Source of the DNA: an uncultured Eubacterium sp.
GTDB lineage: Bacteria > Bacillota > Clostridia > Lachnospirales > Lachnospiraceae
Direction: 5' to 3'
Assembly (NCBI GenBank): GCA_910589595.1
Contig: CAJUTM010000010.1
Coordinates: 25,868 to 89,867 of the forward strand
Length of the DNA: 64,000 nucleotides
Part shown: in pieces, positions 17,489 to 26,620 of the stretch
How positions within the stretch are numbered: the first letter of the stretch is position 1
Layout: the number at the start of each line of letters is the position of its first letter
Position numbers and translations under genes: made by a program
Notes under the pieces: model-generated
Told to the model about the DNA's origin: nothing
The model's database searches: none
Seen by the model: only the letters and a program-made list of their open reading frames with translations

Positions 17489-18616
17489 CTATTTTTTATG
17501 TTTCTTTTCTTTTTTCGCCGCTTCCGCCTCAAACGATGCGTCTAACTGCTCTAAAAGTTTCTTTTGCTCTTTATTGAGTTTAGTCGGAACATCAACGACT
17601 AAATCGACATAATGATTTCCCCTCATCTTCTTATTTCGAAGCGATGGAACTCCCTTTCCGCGGAGCCGGACTCTCGTTCCGGTTTGTGTTCCCGCCTTGA
17701 CATTATAGGCGACGTCGCCGTCGATTGTTTGTATAATTACATCCCCGCCCAAGACAGCTCTCGGATAGGAAATCTTTACCGTCGAGAAGATGTCATAATC
17801 CACTCTTTGAAATTCCTTATGCCGCTCTACATATACTTCTACCAGCAAATCCCCGCGGGAGCCGCCGTTCTTTCCTGGCTCTCCTTTTCCGCGAAGACGG
17901 ACGCTCTGGCCGTGGTCGATTCCGGCAGGAATCGTAACCTGCAATTTTTCTTTCTTGCTTGTATAACCCTGTCCATGACAGTCTGGGCATTTTTCACGGA
18001 TTACCGTGCCTTTTCCTCCGCAGGCCGGACAGGTCGTTACATTTTGCACCATGCCAAACAAAGACTGCTGGGTCTGGACAATCTGTCCCCTGCCGCCGCA
18101 CTGTCCGCATTTGATTGGCTGTGTTCCCGGTTTTGCGCCATTGCCGCCGCATGTCTTACACTCTACTTTGGATGGGATTTCAATCTCTTTTTCCGCCCCA
18201 AAGCACGCCTCTTCAAAGGAGATTTTTACCTGCGTGCGCAGATTTGCCCCTCTCTGCGGTGCGTTCGGGTCCGCCCGCCGGCTTCTTCCTCCAAAGCCGC
18301 CGCCAAACAAATCTCCAAATATATCGCCAAAACTTCCAAATATGTCATCCATGTTCATATTTGTAAAACCACCGCCGCCGGCGCCGCCCTCAAAGGCAGC
18401 GTGGCCAAATTGGTCGTACTGCTGACGCTTCTGTGGGTCACTAAGAACAGCATACGCTTCCGATGCTTCTTTAAATTTTGCTTCTGCCTCGGCATCCCCG
18501 GGATTTGTGTCCGGATGATACTTCTTGGCAAGAACGCGATACGCTTTCTTCAATGCAGCGTCGTCGGCATTTCTATCCACACCGAGAACTTCGTAATAAT
18601 CACGTTTGTCTGCCAT
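17489..18616 (-). CDS. dnaJ: Chaperone DnaJ (Hsp40)
   Basis: Co-chaperone that delivers substrates to DnaK and stimulates its ATPase. The 375-aa type I protein has a J domain (residues 1-70, HPD in KKYHPDTN), a Gly/Phe-rich region (GGAGGGGFTNMN onward), four zinc-binding repeats (CKTCGGNG, CGQCGGRG, CPACGGKG, CPDCHGQG) and a C-terminal substrate-binding domain. It is the last gene of the hrcA-grpE-dnaK-dnaJ cluster and is separated from dnaK by a hairpin that may lower its expression. Confidence 0.97.
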   Translation of the reverse strand: MADKRDYYEVLGVDRNADDAALKKAYRVLAKKYHPDTNPGDAEAEAKFKEASEAYAVLSDPQKRQQYDQFGHAAFEGGAGGGGFTNMNMDDIFGSFGDIFGDLFGGGFGGRSRRADPNAPQRGANLRTQVKISFEEACFGAEKEIEIPSKVECKTCGGNGAKPGTQPIKCGQCGGRGQIVQTQQSLFGMVQNVTTCPACGGKGTVIREKCPDCHGQGYTSKKEKLQVTIPAGIDHGQSVRLRGKGEPGKNGGSRGDLLVEVYVERHKEFQRVDYDIFSTVKISYPRAVLGGDVIIQTIDGDVAYNVKAGTQTGTRVRLRGKGVPSLRNKKMRGNHYVDLVVDVPTKLNKEQKKLLEQLDASFEAEAAKKEKKHKK

Positions 18617-18647
18617 CGTCTTTCTCCTCCATTCGAATACGCGAAAG

Positions 18648-18700
18648 GACTCGTGCCAACTGCCTAATGGCAGTTTTCTCAGGCACGAGTTCTTATCACG
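18648..18700 (-). terminator. Hairpin between dnaK and dnaJ
   Basis: ACTCGTGCC pairs with GGCACGAGT, with an inner hairpin AACTGCC-TAAT-GGCAGTT. No strong U-tract follows in the minus direction, so it may act as partial terminator or as an mRNA processing and stability element. Confidence 0.6.
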
Positions 18701-18719
18701 CTACCGTTTTATATCACGG

Positions 18720-20612
18720 TTATACTTCCCTGTACTCTCCGTCTACGACATCATCGCCGCCGTTATCCTGATTCTGATTTGCCCCCATATCAGGACCGGC
18801 CGCTCCCATGTCCGGACCGGCGCCAGTTGCTCCTGCCGCCTGCTGGGCCTGCTCATATACTTTTGCAAATACCTGTTGCGCATTTGTCATAAGAGACTCT
18901 TTTGCTGCTTTCAATTCATCAATATCCGAATCACTCATCTCTTCTGCATTTGCTGTTCTCTCAAGAATTGCTTTTACCTTGTCAATCTCTGCCTGCACCT
19001 TTTCTTTTTCTGCTGCATCGACACCTTCGCCAACGTCCTGCAATGCCTTTTCTGTCTGGAATACCATACTATCGGCTTCGTTGCGGGCGTCAATACCCTC
19101 TTTGCGTTTCTTATCCTGTGCTTCAAATTCAGCCGCTTCCTTGACTGCCTTATCAATCTCGTCGTCGCTCATGTTGGAGCCGGCTGTAATGGTAATATGC
19201 TGCTCTTTACCTGTTCCCAAGTCCTTAGCGGATACGTTTACGATACCGTTGGCATCGATATCAAATGTAACTTCAATCTGCGGTACTCCGCGCATTGCCG
19301 GAGGAATACCATCCAGACGGAACTGGCCGAGTGATTTATTATCTCTTGCGAACTGACGCTCACCCTGTACTACATTAATATCTACCGCCGTCTGATTATC
19401 TGCTGCTGTCGAGAAAATCTGGCTCTTCTTCGTCGGGATAGTTGTATTTCTCTCTATCAGCTTGGTAGCCACACCACCCATTGTCTCGATTGCCAGTGAC
19501 AATGGCGTTACATCCAGAAGAAGAATATCGCCGGCTCCCGAATCACCTGCCAGTTTACCACCCTGAATGGAAGCGCCAAGCGCTACGCACTCATCCGGAT
19601 TCAATGATTTATTCGGCTCATGTCCTGTCAGTTGTTTTACTTTGTCCTGAACGGCAGGAATACGTGTCGAACCTCCGACAAGCAATACTTTTCCAAGTTC
19701 GGAAGCGGAAATACCTGCATCTTTCAACGCATTCTGAACCGGTGTTGCCGTTCTCTCTACCAAATCTGCCGTCAACTCATCAAATTTAGCGCGGGTCAGA
19801 TTCATATCAAAATGTTTCGGCCCCTCGGCAGTTGCCGTAATAAACGGAAGGTTAATATTCGTCGTCGTCGCGGAAGACAATTCTTTCTTTGCTTTCTCCG
19901 CCGCTTCTTTTAAACGCTGCATTGCCATCTTGTCGCCGGAAAGGTCAACGCCCTCTGCGTTCTTAAATTCCTGCACCATATAATCGCAGACTTTGTTATC
20001 AAAGTCGTCTCCACCAAGCTTGTTGTCACCGGATGTAGACAATACCTCAATGACGCCCTCGCCAATTTCGATAATGGATACGTCGAAAGTACCGCCGCCG
20101 AGGTCGTATACCATAATCTTCTGTTCGCCCTCATTATCAAGACCATACGCAAGAGCTGCGGCTGTCGGCTCGTTGATAATACGCTTTACATCCAGACCGG
20201 CAATCTTACCGGCATCTTTCGTTGCCTGACGCTGTGCGTCGTTGAAGTAAGCAGGAACAGTAATAACTGCTTCCGTCACTTTCTCACCGCCAAGATAATT
20301 TTCAGCGTCGCTTTTTAATTTCTGAAGAACCATCGCGGAAATTTCCTGTGGTGTATATTTTTTATCATCAATTGCCGCACGGTACTCGGTTCCCATATGT
20401 CTCTTTATTGAAGAGATTGTCTTCTCTGCATTCGTTACTGCCTGACGCTTTGCCGGCTCGCCGACAAGTCTCTCTCCAGTCTTTGTAAATGCTACTATGG
20501 ATGGAGTTGTTCTGGCTCCCTCTGCATTGGCGATAACTACCGGTTTACCACCCTCCATAACTGCCACGCAGCTATTTGTTGTTCCTAAGTCGATACCAAT
20601 AATTTTACTCAT
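18720..20612 (-). CDS. dnaK: Chaperone DnaK (Hsp70)
   Basis: ATP-dependent chaperone. The 630-aa protein begins with IIGIDLGTTNSCVAVMEGG and has the other Hsp70 signatures (VYDLGGGTFDVSI; VLLVGGSTRIPAVQ), the interdomain linker region LLLDVTPLSL, and a C-terminal lid ending in a glycine/methionine/asparagine-rich tail (DMGAAGPDMGANQNQ). It sits between grpE and dnaJ in the CIRCE-controlled heat-shock cluster. Confidence 0.98.
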   Translation of the reverse strand: MSKIIGIDLGTTNSCVAVMEGGKPVVIANAEGARTTPSIVAFTKTGERLVGEPAKRQAVTNAEKTISSIKRHMGTEYRAAIDDKKYTPQEISAMVLQKLKSDAENYLGGEKVTEAVITVPAYFNDAQRQATKDAGKIAGLDVKRIINEPTAAALAYGLDNEGEQKIMVYDLGGGTFDVSIIEIGEGVIEVLSTSGDNKLGGDDFDNKVCDYMVQEFKNAEGVDLSGDKMAMQRLKEAAEKAKKELSSATTTNINLPFITATAEGPKHFDMNLTRAKFDELTADLVERTATPVQNALKDAGISASELGKVLLVGGSTRIPAVQDKVKQLTGHEPNKSLNPDECVALGASIQGGKLAGDSGAGDILLLDVTPLSLAIETMGGVATKLIERNTTIPTKKSQIFSTAADNQTAVDINVVQGERQFARDNKSLGQFRLDGIPPAMRGVPQIEVTFDIDANGIVNVSAKDLGTGKEQHITITAGSNMSDDEIDKAVKEAAEFEAQDKKRKEGIDARNEADSMVFQTEKALQDVGEGVDAAEKEKVQAEIDKVKAILERTANAEEMSDSDIDELKAAKESLMTNAQQVFAKVYEQAQQAAGATGAGPDMGAAGPDMGANQNQDNGGDDVVDGEYREV

Positions 20613-20661
20613 AATGATTACTTCCTTTCTGTCGCCTTGCGACTAATCCATCTGAAATTTA

Positions 20662-21303
20662 TTAGTTTAACACTTTAACCATACTGTGCCTGACTACACT
20701 GTCTTTATACATATAGCCTTTTTGGAATTCCTCGATGACTATATTCGTCTCATCCGAATCGTCTTCGTCATGCATTACCGCATTGTGGAAATCAGGATTA
20801 AACTCCTGACCGACCGCCTCAATTGGTTTCACTCCCATTTCCTCAAAGCCTGTCATCAGTTGTTTGTACACTGCCTCAATTCCCTTTGCAAACGGAGTCT
20901 CTTTCTCCTCTTCGGACAATCCGTCAAATCCCCGTTCGAGGTTGTCAACGACCGGCAAAATTTTCTCAATTACTGAGCGGGCGCCGATTTCAAACATTGC
21001 GCTCTTCTCTTTTTCCGAACGGTTGCGGAAATTTTCAAATTCTGCCAGATTTCTCATCAATCGGTCGTTCAACTCTTCAATCTTTTCGTCTCTCTTGTCT
21101 TTCTTTGCCTTCTTCTTCGTCTTCTTTGTGCTTTTGGCTTGCGCCTCTTCTGCTTCTGCAGCTCCTTCTTCCTGTGGAGCGCTCTCCGAAGCCGTGGCCG
21201 TTGTCTCTTCCACCGTTTCTTCTACCGTCTCTTCGATTGTCTCTTCTACTGCTTCTTCCGGTTTTTCCTGCTGCGGCGTCTGCCCGCTCTTTACTTCCTG
21301 CAC
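20662..21303 (-). CDS. grpE: Nucleotide exchange factor GrpE
   Basis: Exchange factor for DnaK. The 213-aa protein has a long acidic, low-complexity N-terminal region (repeated EETVEETV, then KKTKKKAKKDKRDEK), a coiled-coil segment (LNDRLMRNLAEFENFRNRSEKEK) and the conserved beta domain with the GrpE signature (FNPDFHNAVMHDED through GYMYKDSVVRHSMVKV). It starts at GTG, with GAGGTGA seven bases upstream. It follows hrcA by 15 bp. Confidence 0.95.
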   Translation of the reverse strand: MQEVKSGQTPQQEKPEEAVEETIEETVEETVEETTATASESAPQEEGAAEAEEAQAKSTKKTKKKAKKDKRDEKIEELNDRLMRNLAEFENFRNRSEKEKSAMFEIGARSVIEKILPVVDNLERGFDGLSEEEKETPFAKGIEAVYKQLMTGFEEMGVKPIEAVGQEFNPDFHNAVMHDEDDSDETNIVIEEFQKGYMYKDSVVRHSMVKVLN

Positions 21304-21318
21304 TGACTCTTCACCTCA

Positions 21319-22350
21319 CTATTTTTTCTTAAATATATCATCTAACTGCTGCATACAGTTTTCCAATGTGCCTACTACTTTTTCATAATCCATCCGCTTC
21401 GGCCCGACAATACCTATCTTTCCGTAGACCCCCTCTTTAATCTTATAGGTGGCTGTCACTACGGAGCAGTCTTTCATCGTCTCTACCGGCGACTCCTCGC
21501 CGATATACACCTGAATACCGTGTTCCTGCTCCTCCTCCGGCGGGGTATCATTGGCCCATGCCGCTAACATCTGTTTTTCTTCAAACGTCGAGAGTAAATC
21601 GGTCATTCTCTCCTTATCGGACAGTTCTGGATATTTTAAAATGTTCGTCGCTCCGGATGTGAAAATCTCCGACTCATCTTCCTCCGCCATCACCTCGGCC
21701 ACACAATCCAAAATGCCGGATGCCAAATCGCTGTACTCACCGGCCTTTTCCTTAATCTGCTGCATGATAGCCATATTAATCTCGGTAAAATCAAGTCCTG
21801 TCAACGCCGTGTTCATCAAAAAGTTCATCTGTGACACAACATTTTCTTCCATATCATTCTCCAGATTTATCACCTTGTTTCTGACATGGCTGTTATCTAA
21901 AACAACGATAACAAGTAACTGCTGTTCTCCTATATAATTGAGCTGGATGAACTTGATACGTTTGTGCTGGTACTTCGGCTTCGTTACCATGGAAGTATAG
22001 TTCGTGTTCTGCGCCAGAAGTTTTGCTACCTGTTTCAATAACAAATCAATCTTATCCGCCTTTTCCACCATCAGTTCTTTCATATCTTCTACTTCCTGAT
22101 CTTTCCTCTGTAACATCGTATCTACATAAAGACGGTACGCCTTATCCGAGGGAATGCGTCCGGCTGATGTGTGTGGCTGCAAGATATATCCCATCTCTTC
22201 CAAATCGGACATCTCGTTGCGGATTGTCGCTGAACTAAGGTGCAAATCCGTGTATTTGGAAACAGTTCTGGAGCCGACCGGTTCGCCGGTTTCCATATAA
22301 TTGCGGATAATCGCCTCAAGAATTTTCTGCTTGCGCTCATTCAGTTCCAA
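21319..22350 (-). CDS. hrcA: Heat-inducible repressor HrcA
   Basis: Repressor that binds CIRCE and needs GroEL for activity in known species. The 343-aa protein has an N-terminal winged helix (RKQKILEAIIRNYMETGEPVGSRTV..LHLSSATIRNEMSDLEEMGYI) and the HrcA C-terminal GAF-like domain. It starts at TTG with GAGGTGG upstream; a weak start fits low expression of a repressor. It leads the cluster hrcA-grpE-dnaK-dnaJ and lies directly behind a promoter and a perfect CIRCE, so it should be autoregulated. Confidence 0.97.
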   Translation of the reverse strand: MELNERKQKILEAIIRNYMETGEPVGSRTVSKYTDLHLSSATIRNEMSDLEEMGYILQPHTSAGRIPSDKAYRLYVDTMLQRKDQEVEDMKELMVEKADKIDLLLKQVAKLLAQNTNYTSMVTKPKYQHKRIKFIQLNYIGEQQLLVIVVLDNSHVRNKVINLENDMEENVVSQMNFLMNTALTGLDFTEINMAIMQQIKEKAGEYSDLASGILDCVAEVMAEEDESEIFTSGATNILKYPELSDKERMTDLLSTFEEKQMLAAWANDTPPEEEQEHGIQVYIGEESPVETMKDCSVVTATYKIKEGVYGKIGIVGPKRMDYEKVVGTLENCMQQLDDIFKKK

Positions 22351-22440
22351 TATAACACCACCTCGCTTTGTATCATTATTTTATACAGAGCAAATCATAC
22401 TGCGTTCATGGACGGGCAATGACTGCTTTTTGATTTTCTG

Positions 22441-22467
22441 TTAGCACTCACTTTTGAAGAGTGCTAA
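22441..22467 (-). promoter_or_regulatory. CIRCE operator
   Basis: Perfect TTAGCACTC-N9-GAGTGCTAA inverted repeat, matching the CIRCE consensus. It lies just downstream of the hrcA transcription start predicted from the promoter at 22483-22511. Confidence 0.97.
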
Positions 22468-22482
22468 TCATTGACTAACATT

Positions 22483-22511
22483 AAAATACCACCTTGCAGT
22501 GATATTGTCAA
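22483..22511 (-). promoter_or_regulatory. Sigma-A promoter of the hrcA heat-shock operon
   Basis: On the minus strand, TTGACA and TATTTT are separated by 17 bases. The CIRCE operator begins about 16 bases downstream of the -10, where bound HrcA would block transcription. Confidence 0.85.
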
Positions 22512-22530
22512 TAGTTTTTTATGAAGAAAA

Positions 22531-23124
22531 TCAGTTTTTATCTCTTTTTTTATTTTTCCACCAATGCTGCACAATATATACCCCCCACACGACTAATAAC
22601 ATCCCCATCCCGCAGGCAATGCTGCGCGATAAACTGTCTGCCCGAACAACTCGTCCTGTGATATATAGTACAACTTCCACCAAATATATCAATAAAGAAC
22701 GTTTCCGGTATTTCGGTATCTCATAGTCCTGCAGCGGTTTATGTTCATCCGGCAGGGGACATACGAACAAAAGGCAAATGCCGGCGGCGGCGATAATGCC
22801 CAGCTCGACAAACAGAACGGACGGCCCGAAACGCAGCCAGAGCAAAAAGGCAGTAAACATCAGCCATGATTTGACAGCGCACTGCATGGGCGTCTTTGCA
22901 TGATAACCGCCGGCATAGACGCGGATTAGGCAAAATACCGTCATCATAACGGCTCCCTGCCAAAACAAACCGAATACAATCCCCGTAACAAGCATTAATA
23001 CCATCTCTAGCAGCGTGCGCAGCCCCTGTTCCATTCCAAAAGCGTAGAGCGGCGCACGCTCTTTTTCAATTATGCCCGTGCGAATCATCCGCTCCACCCA
23101 GCTTTTTGTCATTTTTTCTATCAT
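22531..23124 (-). CDS. agrB: AgrB, autoinducer peptide processing protease
   Basis: Membrane cysteine endopeptidase that cleaves the C-terminal tail of AgrD and forms the thiolactone. The 197-aa protein has the family's N-terminal amphipathic region, the conserved catalytic block RVYAGGYHAKTPMQC (His and Cys, seven residues apart as in known AgrB) and several membrane segments. The start has AGGAGG six bases upstream. No AgrD-like ORF follows it: the next 90 bp hold the hrcA promoter and CIRCE. The only AgrD seen is at 33468-33611. The gene is preceded by a 76-aa protein in the same operon and by a promoter matching the one in front of agrD. Confidence 0.93.
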   Translation of the reverse strand: MIEKMTKSWVERMIRTGIIEKERAPLYAFGMEQGLRTLLEMVLMLVTGIVFGLFWQGAVMMTVFCLIRVYAGGYHAKTPMQCAVKSWLMFTAFLLWLRFGPSVLFVELGIIAAAGICLLFVCPLPDEHKPLQDYEIPKYRKRSLLIYLVEVVLYITGRVVRADSLSRSIACGMGMLLVVWGVYIVQHWWKNKKRDKN

Positions 23125-23136
23125 GGTTACCTCCTG

Positions 23137-23367
23137 TTATTCGTCTCCGTAAATCATCTTTTCCATATAATCTTTCTGATGTACTACTAACTGTAATAAT
23201 AAGTCATCCCATTTTTCCCTGTGTTCCGCTTCCGCCTTTTCCTGAAACAAATCAACAATCATCGTCTGAATTTTCTGAAAGGTTATGATATCTTTTTGCA
23301 GATTGCCGATTGGTTTGGGAAAGTTGTTCGCTAAATCCAAGCCTATTTTAAATAATTTGCTTTCCAT
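23137..23367 (-). CDS. Unknown 76-aa protein co-transcribed with agrB
   Basis: I do not recognise the family. The start at 23367 (MESKLFKIG) is chosen because AGGAG lies eight bases upstream. The protein is helical in appearance, with charged and amphipathic segments (FQKIQTMIVDLFQEKAEAEHREKWDDLL), no signal peptide and no membrane helix. It ends 12 bp before agrB and is the first gene behind the quorum-type promoter, so a role in peptide signalling is plausible but not shown. Confidence 0.65.
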   Translation of the reverse strand: MESKLFKIGLDLANNFPKPIGNLQKDIITFQKIQTMIVDLFQEKAEAEHREKWDDLLLQLVVHQKDYMEKMIYGDE

Positions 23368-23392
23368 GCCCGCTGCTCCTGACAATTTATTT

Positions 23393-23439
23393 ATTATAAG
23401 AAAAAATGACACACCGAGTGTATCATTTTTTCTTATAAT
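23393..23439. repeat. Palindrome over the agrB promoter -10
   Basis: ATTATAAGAAAAAATGACACA (21 bases) is followed five bases later by its complement with one mismatch. The right arm and the loop contain the extended -10 of the agrB-operon promoter. A very similar palindrome covers the same place in front of agrD (33643-33675). It could act as a terminator for read-through or as an operator. Confidence 0.75.
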
Positions 23440-23501
23440 AAATGTTTATATTACGACAGGCAACTACATTTTTGCGACAAATACCTACACTATCGCGGCA
23501 A
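23417..23501 (-). promoter_or_regulatory. Quorum-type (LytTR) promoter of the agrB operon
   Basis: Three direct repeats related to TTGCGACAG start at 23451, 23472 and 23493 (TTACGACAG, TTGCGACAA, TCGCGGCAA), exactly 21 bp apart, as for LytTR-family (AgrA-like) sites on one face of DNA. On the minus strand an extended -10, TGA-TACACT (23417-23425), lies 28 bases beyond the last repeat. The same design precedes agrD and occurs at 32546-32622. Confidence 0.75.
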
Positions 23502-23510
23502 ATCACTTTT

Positions 23511-25409
23511 CTATCTCAACATTTCTCCACGCCGGACTTTATTTATCACTTTGTTCTGATACATTACGCCGTCGCTTTCTTTTGTATATGTCTCGATAGT
23601 CTCTTCTTCTTTGGGAACACGGCACACATATCCGCAACTGGCATGAATCTCATACGTCTTCTCGCCGGCTTCATTAAATGTCTCAAGGTATTGTTCGAAG
23701 CGGTGCAAAAATGCTTTGCCCTCTTCCTCAGTAATGCCTTTCGCCATAACGACAAATTCATCCCCGCCGGTTCTTGCGCTTATCTGCTGCCCACCGCTTA
23801 CCGCCTCAATCGCTTCTGTCACTTTTTTGAGGGCAAAATCCCCCTCGTGATGTCCATAATTATCATTAATCTGTTTCATGCCGTCCAAATCAATAACGGC
23901 AAGAAAAATTGTCTTATCCTCCTTTTTCGCTCTGGAAAACAATATTTTCCCTTTATTTTCCCACCCGCGGCGGTTATACATGCCTGTCAGGGCGTCTTTA
24001 TCATACATCTCTTCCAGTTCCAATATAAGGCTCTGCATTTTGTATTCTACAAGCATATCGTGTATTTTATTTCCTATATTTATGTTCCAGCGGAAATACA
24101 AATTTCCCATCTGCTCTGGTTTGGAAAAGTTAAAGGCCTCGTATCCATAACAGTTATCCTGAAAATGAAGAGGGGCAAAATACCAGCACTGCGGCTTTTC
24201 ATCAGAAAGCAACTCCGGAATAAGTTCCTTTCTGTTAAAAGTAACTTCCAGTTCTCCCAAATCCACCCTCTCTTTAAATGCGATGCGCATTACCATGCGG
24301 TCAGTATATTCCGTTATTTTCTCCTCTTTAAAAACATTTTCGCAAAAACAAACGGCATAGTTACTTAATCCCTCAATATTATACTGATAGTAGGCAAGCC
24401 ATTTGGCAACCTGTTGAATATTGTCGCTATCCCCTAAACTAATGGACAGATAGTCCAATTGAACTTCACGGTTGTGGGCAGTTTTTTCCTCTTCGAAGAT
24501 TGTTCGTTTTTTCATCAATACATCTTTTCCGCTGTGCTTCATACATCCGCAGGACTCACGCAGCACGGTCTGTGCCTGAAAATAAATATCCTCTATATCT
24601 TCCGGCGTTTCCTGCTTTTCATATATTACTTTCATCGCCTTTATTCCCATATCGAAAAAGGGAACTTCCATCGTCGAGAGCGTAGGAGAAAATCCCACGC
24701 AATCAATGAGTCCGTCATATCCGCTCACGCATATGTCTTCCGGAATATGATATCCGCGCCCGATTAGCTCGCTGGCTACCGCCTGCGCCATATTGTCATT
24801 GGCACAGAGAATGGCTTCCGGCTGTTCCTGCCCAATCAAAAACCAGTCGCAGGCTTCTTTGCCCATATTAAACCAGTAATCACCGTAAAATTTCTGGTGT
24901 TCACCCACGGCCAAACCATAGCTTTCCATTACATTTTCAAAGCATTGCAGACGCTCGACGGCATCCCAGTGGCTCTGCGGGCCGGTCATAAAACACAATT
25001 TTGTAAAACCGTGGTCTTCTATAAAGTGCTTAACCATTCCCTCCATGCAGGTCGTGTTTTTTACGAGTAGATTATTCACCCCGTCTATCATCTCCCGCAC
25101 ACTGACAACCGGACAATGACAATATTGTTTCACCTTATGCGTTATCTTACCCTTGCTCGACGGGTCATCCATCGTATCAAGCGCCAGAATAACACCATCC
25201 AGTTCCTCCCATGGCGCTAAATCATATATCATCTGGTCGCCGGAAAAATGGCGCTCATTGTCCCCATATTTGCCAAATGCATTAAAAACAGCTACATTAT
25301 ATCCAAGTTGCTGCGCCGTTTTTGTAATGCCCTCGCAGAGGACTTTTTGAAACTCTCCGGATGCCTTCTCCAGAAAGACTCCCACTGTCTTGCGGTCATT
25401 CGAAAACAT
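23511..25409 (-). CDS. LacI-like sensor domain fused to GGDEF diguanylate cyclase
   Basis: A 632-aa soluble protein predicted to make cyclic di-GMP in response to a small ligand. Residues 1 to about 290 resemble the periplasmic-binding-protein fold of LacI/GalR regulators (GFTKLCFMTG, AILCANDNMAQAVASELIGRGYHIPEDICVSGYDG, LSTMEVPFFDMG), but the usual DNA-binding helix-turn-helix is absent and there is no signal peptide. A middle region is of unknown type. The C-terminus is a GGDEF domain (DALTGMYNRRGW, AVIDLDGMKQINDNYGHHEGD, ARTGGDEFVV) with an intact catalytic motif. No RxxD inhibitory site is seen five residues before GGDEF. The start is at 25409, where GGAGAGG lies upstream. Confidence 0.88.
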   Translation of the reverse strand: MFSNDRKTVGVFLEKASGEFQKVLCEGITKTAQQLGYNVAVFNAFGKYGDNERHFSGDQMIYDLAPWEELDGVILALDTMDDPSSKGKITHKVKQYCHCPVVSVREMIDGVNNLLVKNTTCMEGMVKHFIEDHGFTKLCFMTGPQSHWDAVERLQCFENVMESYGLAVGEHQKFYGDYWFNMGKEACDWFLIGQEQPEAILCANDNMAQAVASELIGRGYHIPEDICVSGYDGLIDCVGFSPTLSTMEVPFFDMGIKAMKVIYEKQETPEDIEDIYFQAQTVLRESCGCMKHSGKDVLMKKRTIFEEEKTAHNREVQLDYLSISLGDSDNIQQVAKWLAYYQYNIEGLSNYAVCFCENVFKEEKITEYTDRMVMRIAFKERVDLGELEVTFNRKELIPELLSDEKPQCWYFAPLHFQDNCYGYEAFNFSKPEQMGNLYFRWNINIGNKIHDMLVEYKMQSLILELEEMYDKDALTGMYNRRGWENKGKILFSRAKKEDKTIFLAVIDLDGMKQINDNYGHHEGDFALKKVTEAIEAVSGGQQISARTGGDEFVVMAKGITEEEGKAFLHRFEQYLETFNEAGEKTYEIHASCGYVCRVPKEEETIETYTKESDGVMYQNKVINKVRRGEMLR

Positions 25410-25538
25410 ATAACCTCTCCTTCTATACCCATTCACGAAACAACTTACATAATCTTAACTTTATTGTAACATTGTTTCAGGCTGAGGACAAGTAGAACTG
25501 CCGGAAAAAGCACTTTGTTTAATGTCCTAAAAGACACC

Positions 25539-25577
25539 GCCTAGCCTGGTTGCCGACAGGCTAGGCATTTTTATTTT
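25539..25577. terminator. Terminator hairpin
   Basis: Perfect 10-bp stem GCCTAGCCTG/CAGGCTAGGC with an eight-base loop, followed by ATTTTTATTTT on the plus side. It separates the toroid-fold gene from the GGDEF gene. Both are on the minus strand, where the T-run is weaker. Confidence 0.7.
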
Positions 25578-25614
25578 CGCTTGTTCTTCCTATCTATGTA
25601 GGCAAGCAACGCTA

Positions 25615-26535
25615 TCAGCACAGATGAAATTCTTCCCAAAATACAACATTTTCCAATATCATAATAGCTTTCCACCAGTTTTTGGCCAGCTCAAATTCCT
25701 TATAATCGCTATACCACTCCCACGGCACGGCAAAGGAGCCGTCTTCTAACTGGGCTTTCGCCAAATATTCACATTCCTGTTTTACAATCTCTTCGTTTCC
25801 CTTATAAAAAATACTCTGCTTACCATGAATAAATCGGGACGGACGCGGCACATACTCCTTTCCCCACCGTTCCGCCTCGTAGCAAATATGGCGGGAGACC
25901 AGTTCAATCAGGCATCTCTTAAAATCATTCATATCAATTACATCCGTAATCTCTGCCTCTCTCAAATAATGATAGAGCTGGATGTAGCATTCAAGCATAT
26001 GTTCTTCCTGTATCGGATAATTTTCCACCAACCACTGATAGGATTTTTGTGCCAGAGTCTTGCCTTTCTGCCACAGCTCACTTCCCTCGAACGCATAACA
26101 AAGAATGAAGCCGGCAAGGGCCGCCGAAGGATTCGGACTATACTCCCCCTCCTTATCCGGCTCATAACTCCACCAGATTGCATGCGGATAATTGTTGTTC
26201 TCCGGCACCGAGCCTTTCCACTGGCCCGTCTCTTCAAGAAATGCCTCTCCACTTCCCAGATAGCGCAAAATCCCCTGAATAATCGGATGGGATGAATCCC
26301 CATAGCCGACTTGTTGCAAAATCTTTGTCGCCTGCCATGTCTCAATTGGCGCCGAATTGGGATTAAACGAATCCGGCTCCAGAGCATGTCCGAAGCCCCC
26401 GTCTTCATTTTGATAAAAAGAAAGGTTGTGCAGCACATCGTCAATACTGCCCTGCTCCATATAATAGTTCCACAACGCAAGCTCTATCGGACGGGCATTG
26501 CGGTAAATAAATTCTTTTGCCTTTTTTATGTCCAT
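25615..26535 (-). CDS. Prenyltransferase/terpene-cyclase-like alpha-toroid protein
   Basis: A 306-aa protein without signal peptide whose pattern resembles the alpha/alpha-toroid fold of the squalene-hopene cyclase and prenyltransferase superfamily: QNEDGGFGHALEPDSFNPNSAPIETWQAT, then NPSAALAGFIL and QLEDGSFAVPWEW. Proteins of this size are common in Firmicutes and are mostly of unknown function; some may bind or modify lipids or sugars. The start has AGGAAG and the recurrent GAATGGAGG motif upstream. It lies between an AraC regulator and the GGDEF gene. Confidence 0.7.
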   Translation of the reverse strand: MDIKKAKEFIYRNARPIELALWNYYMEQGSIDDVLHNLSFYQNEDGGFGHALEPDSFNPNSAPIETWQATKILQQVGYGDSSHPIIQGILRYLGSGEAFLEETGQWKGSVPENNNYPHAIWWSYEPDKEGEYSPNPSAALAGFILCYAFEGSELWQKGKTLAQKSYQWLVENYPIQEEHMLECYIQLYHYLREAEITDVIDMNDFKRCLIELVSRHICYEAERWGKEYVPRPSRFIHGKQSIFYKGNEEIVKQECEYLAKAQLEDGSFAVPWEWYSDYKEFELAKNWWKAIMILENVVFWEEFHLC

Positions 26536-26620
26536 ACTCTTCCTCCATTCTGCAAAATAAGCTGCTGCCTTTTTGCTTTATATTTGTAGTATGCACATTA
26601 TAGCACGGCAATTGAATTTT

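Noticed and set aside
18006..18667. Long plus-strand ORFs over dnaJ
   Set aside because: Shadows of dnaJ, whose J domain and zinc repeats are unmistakable on the minus strand.
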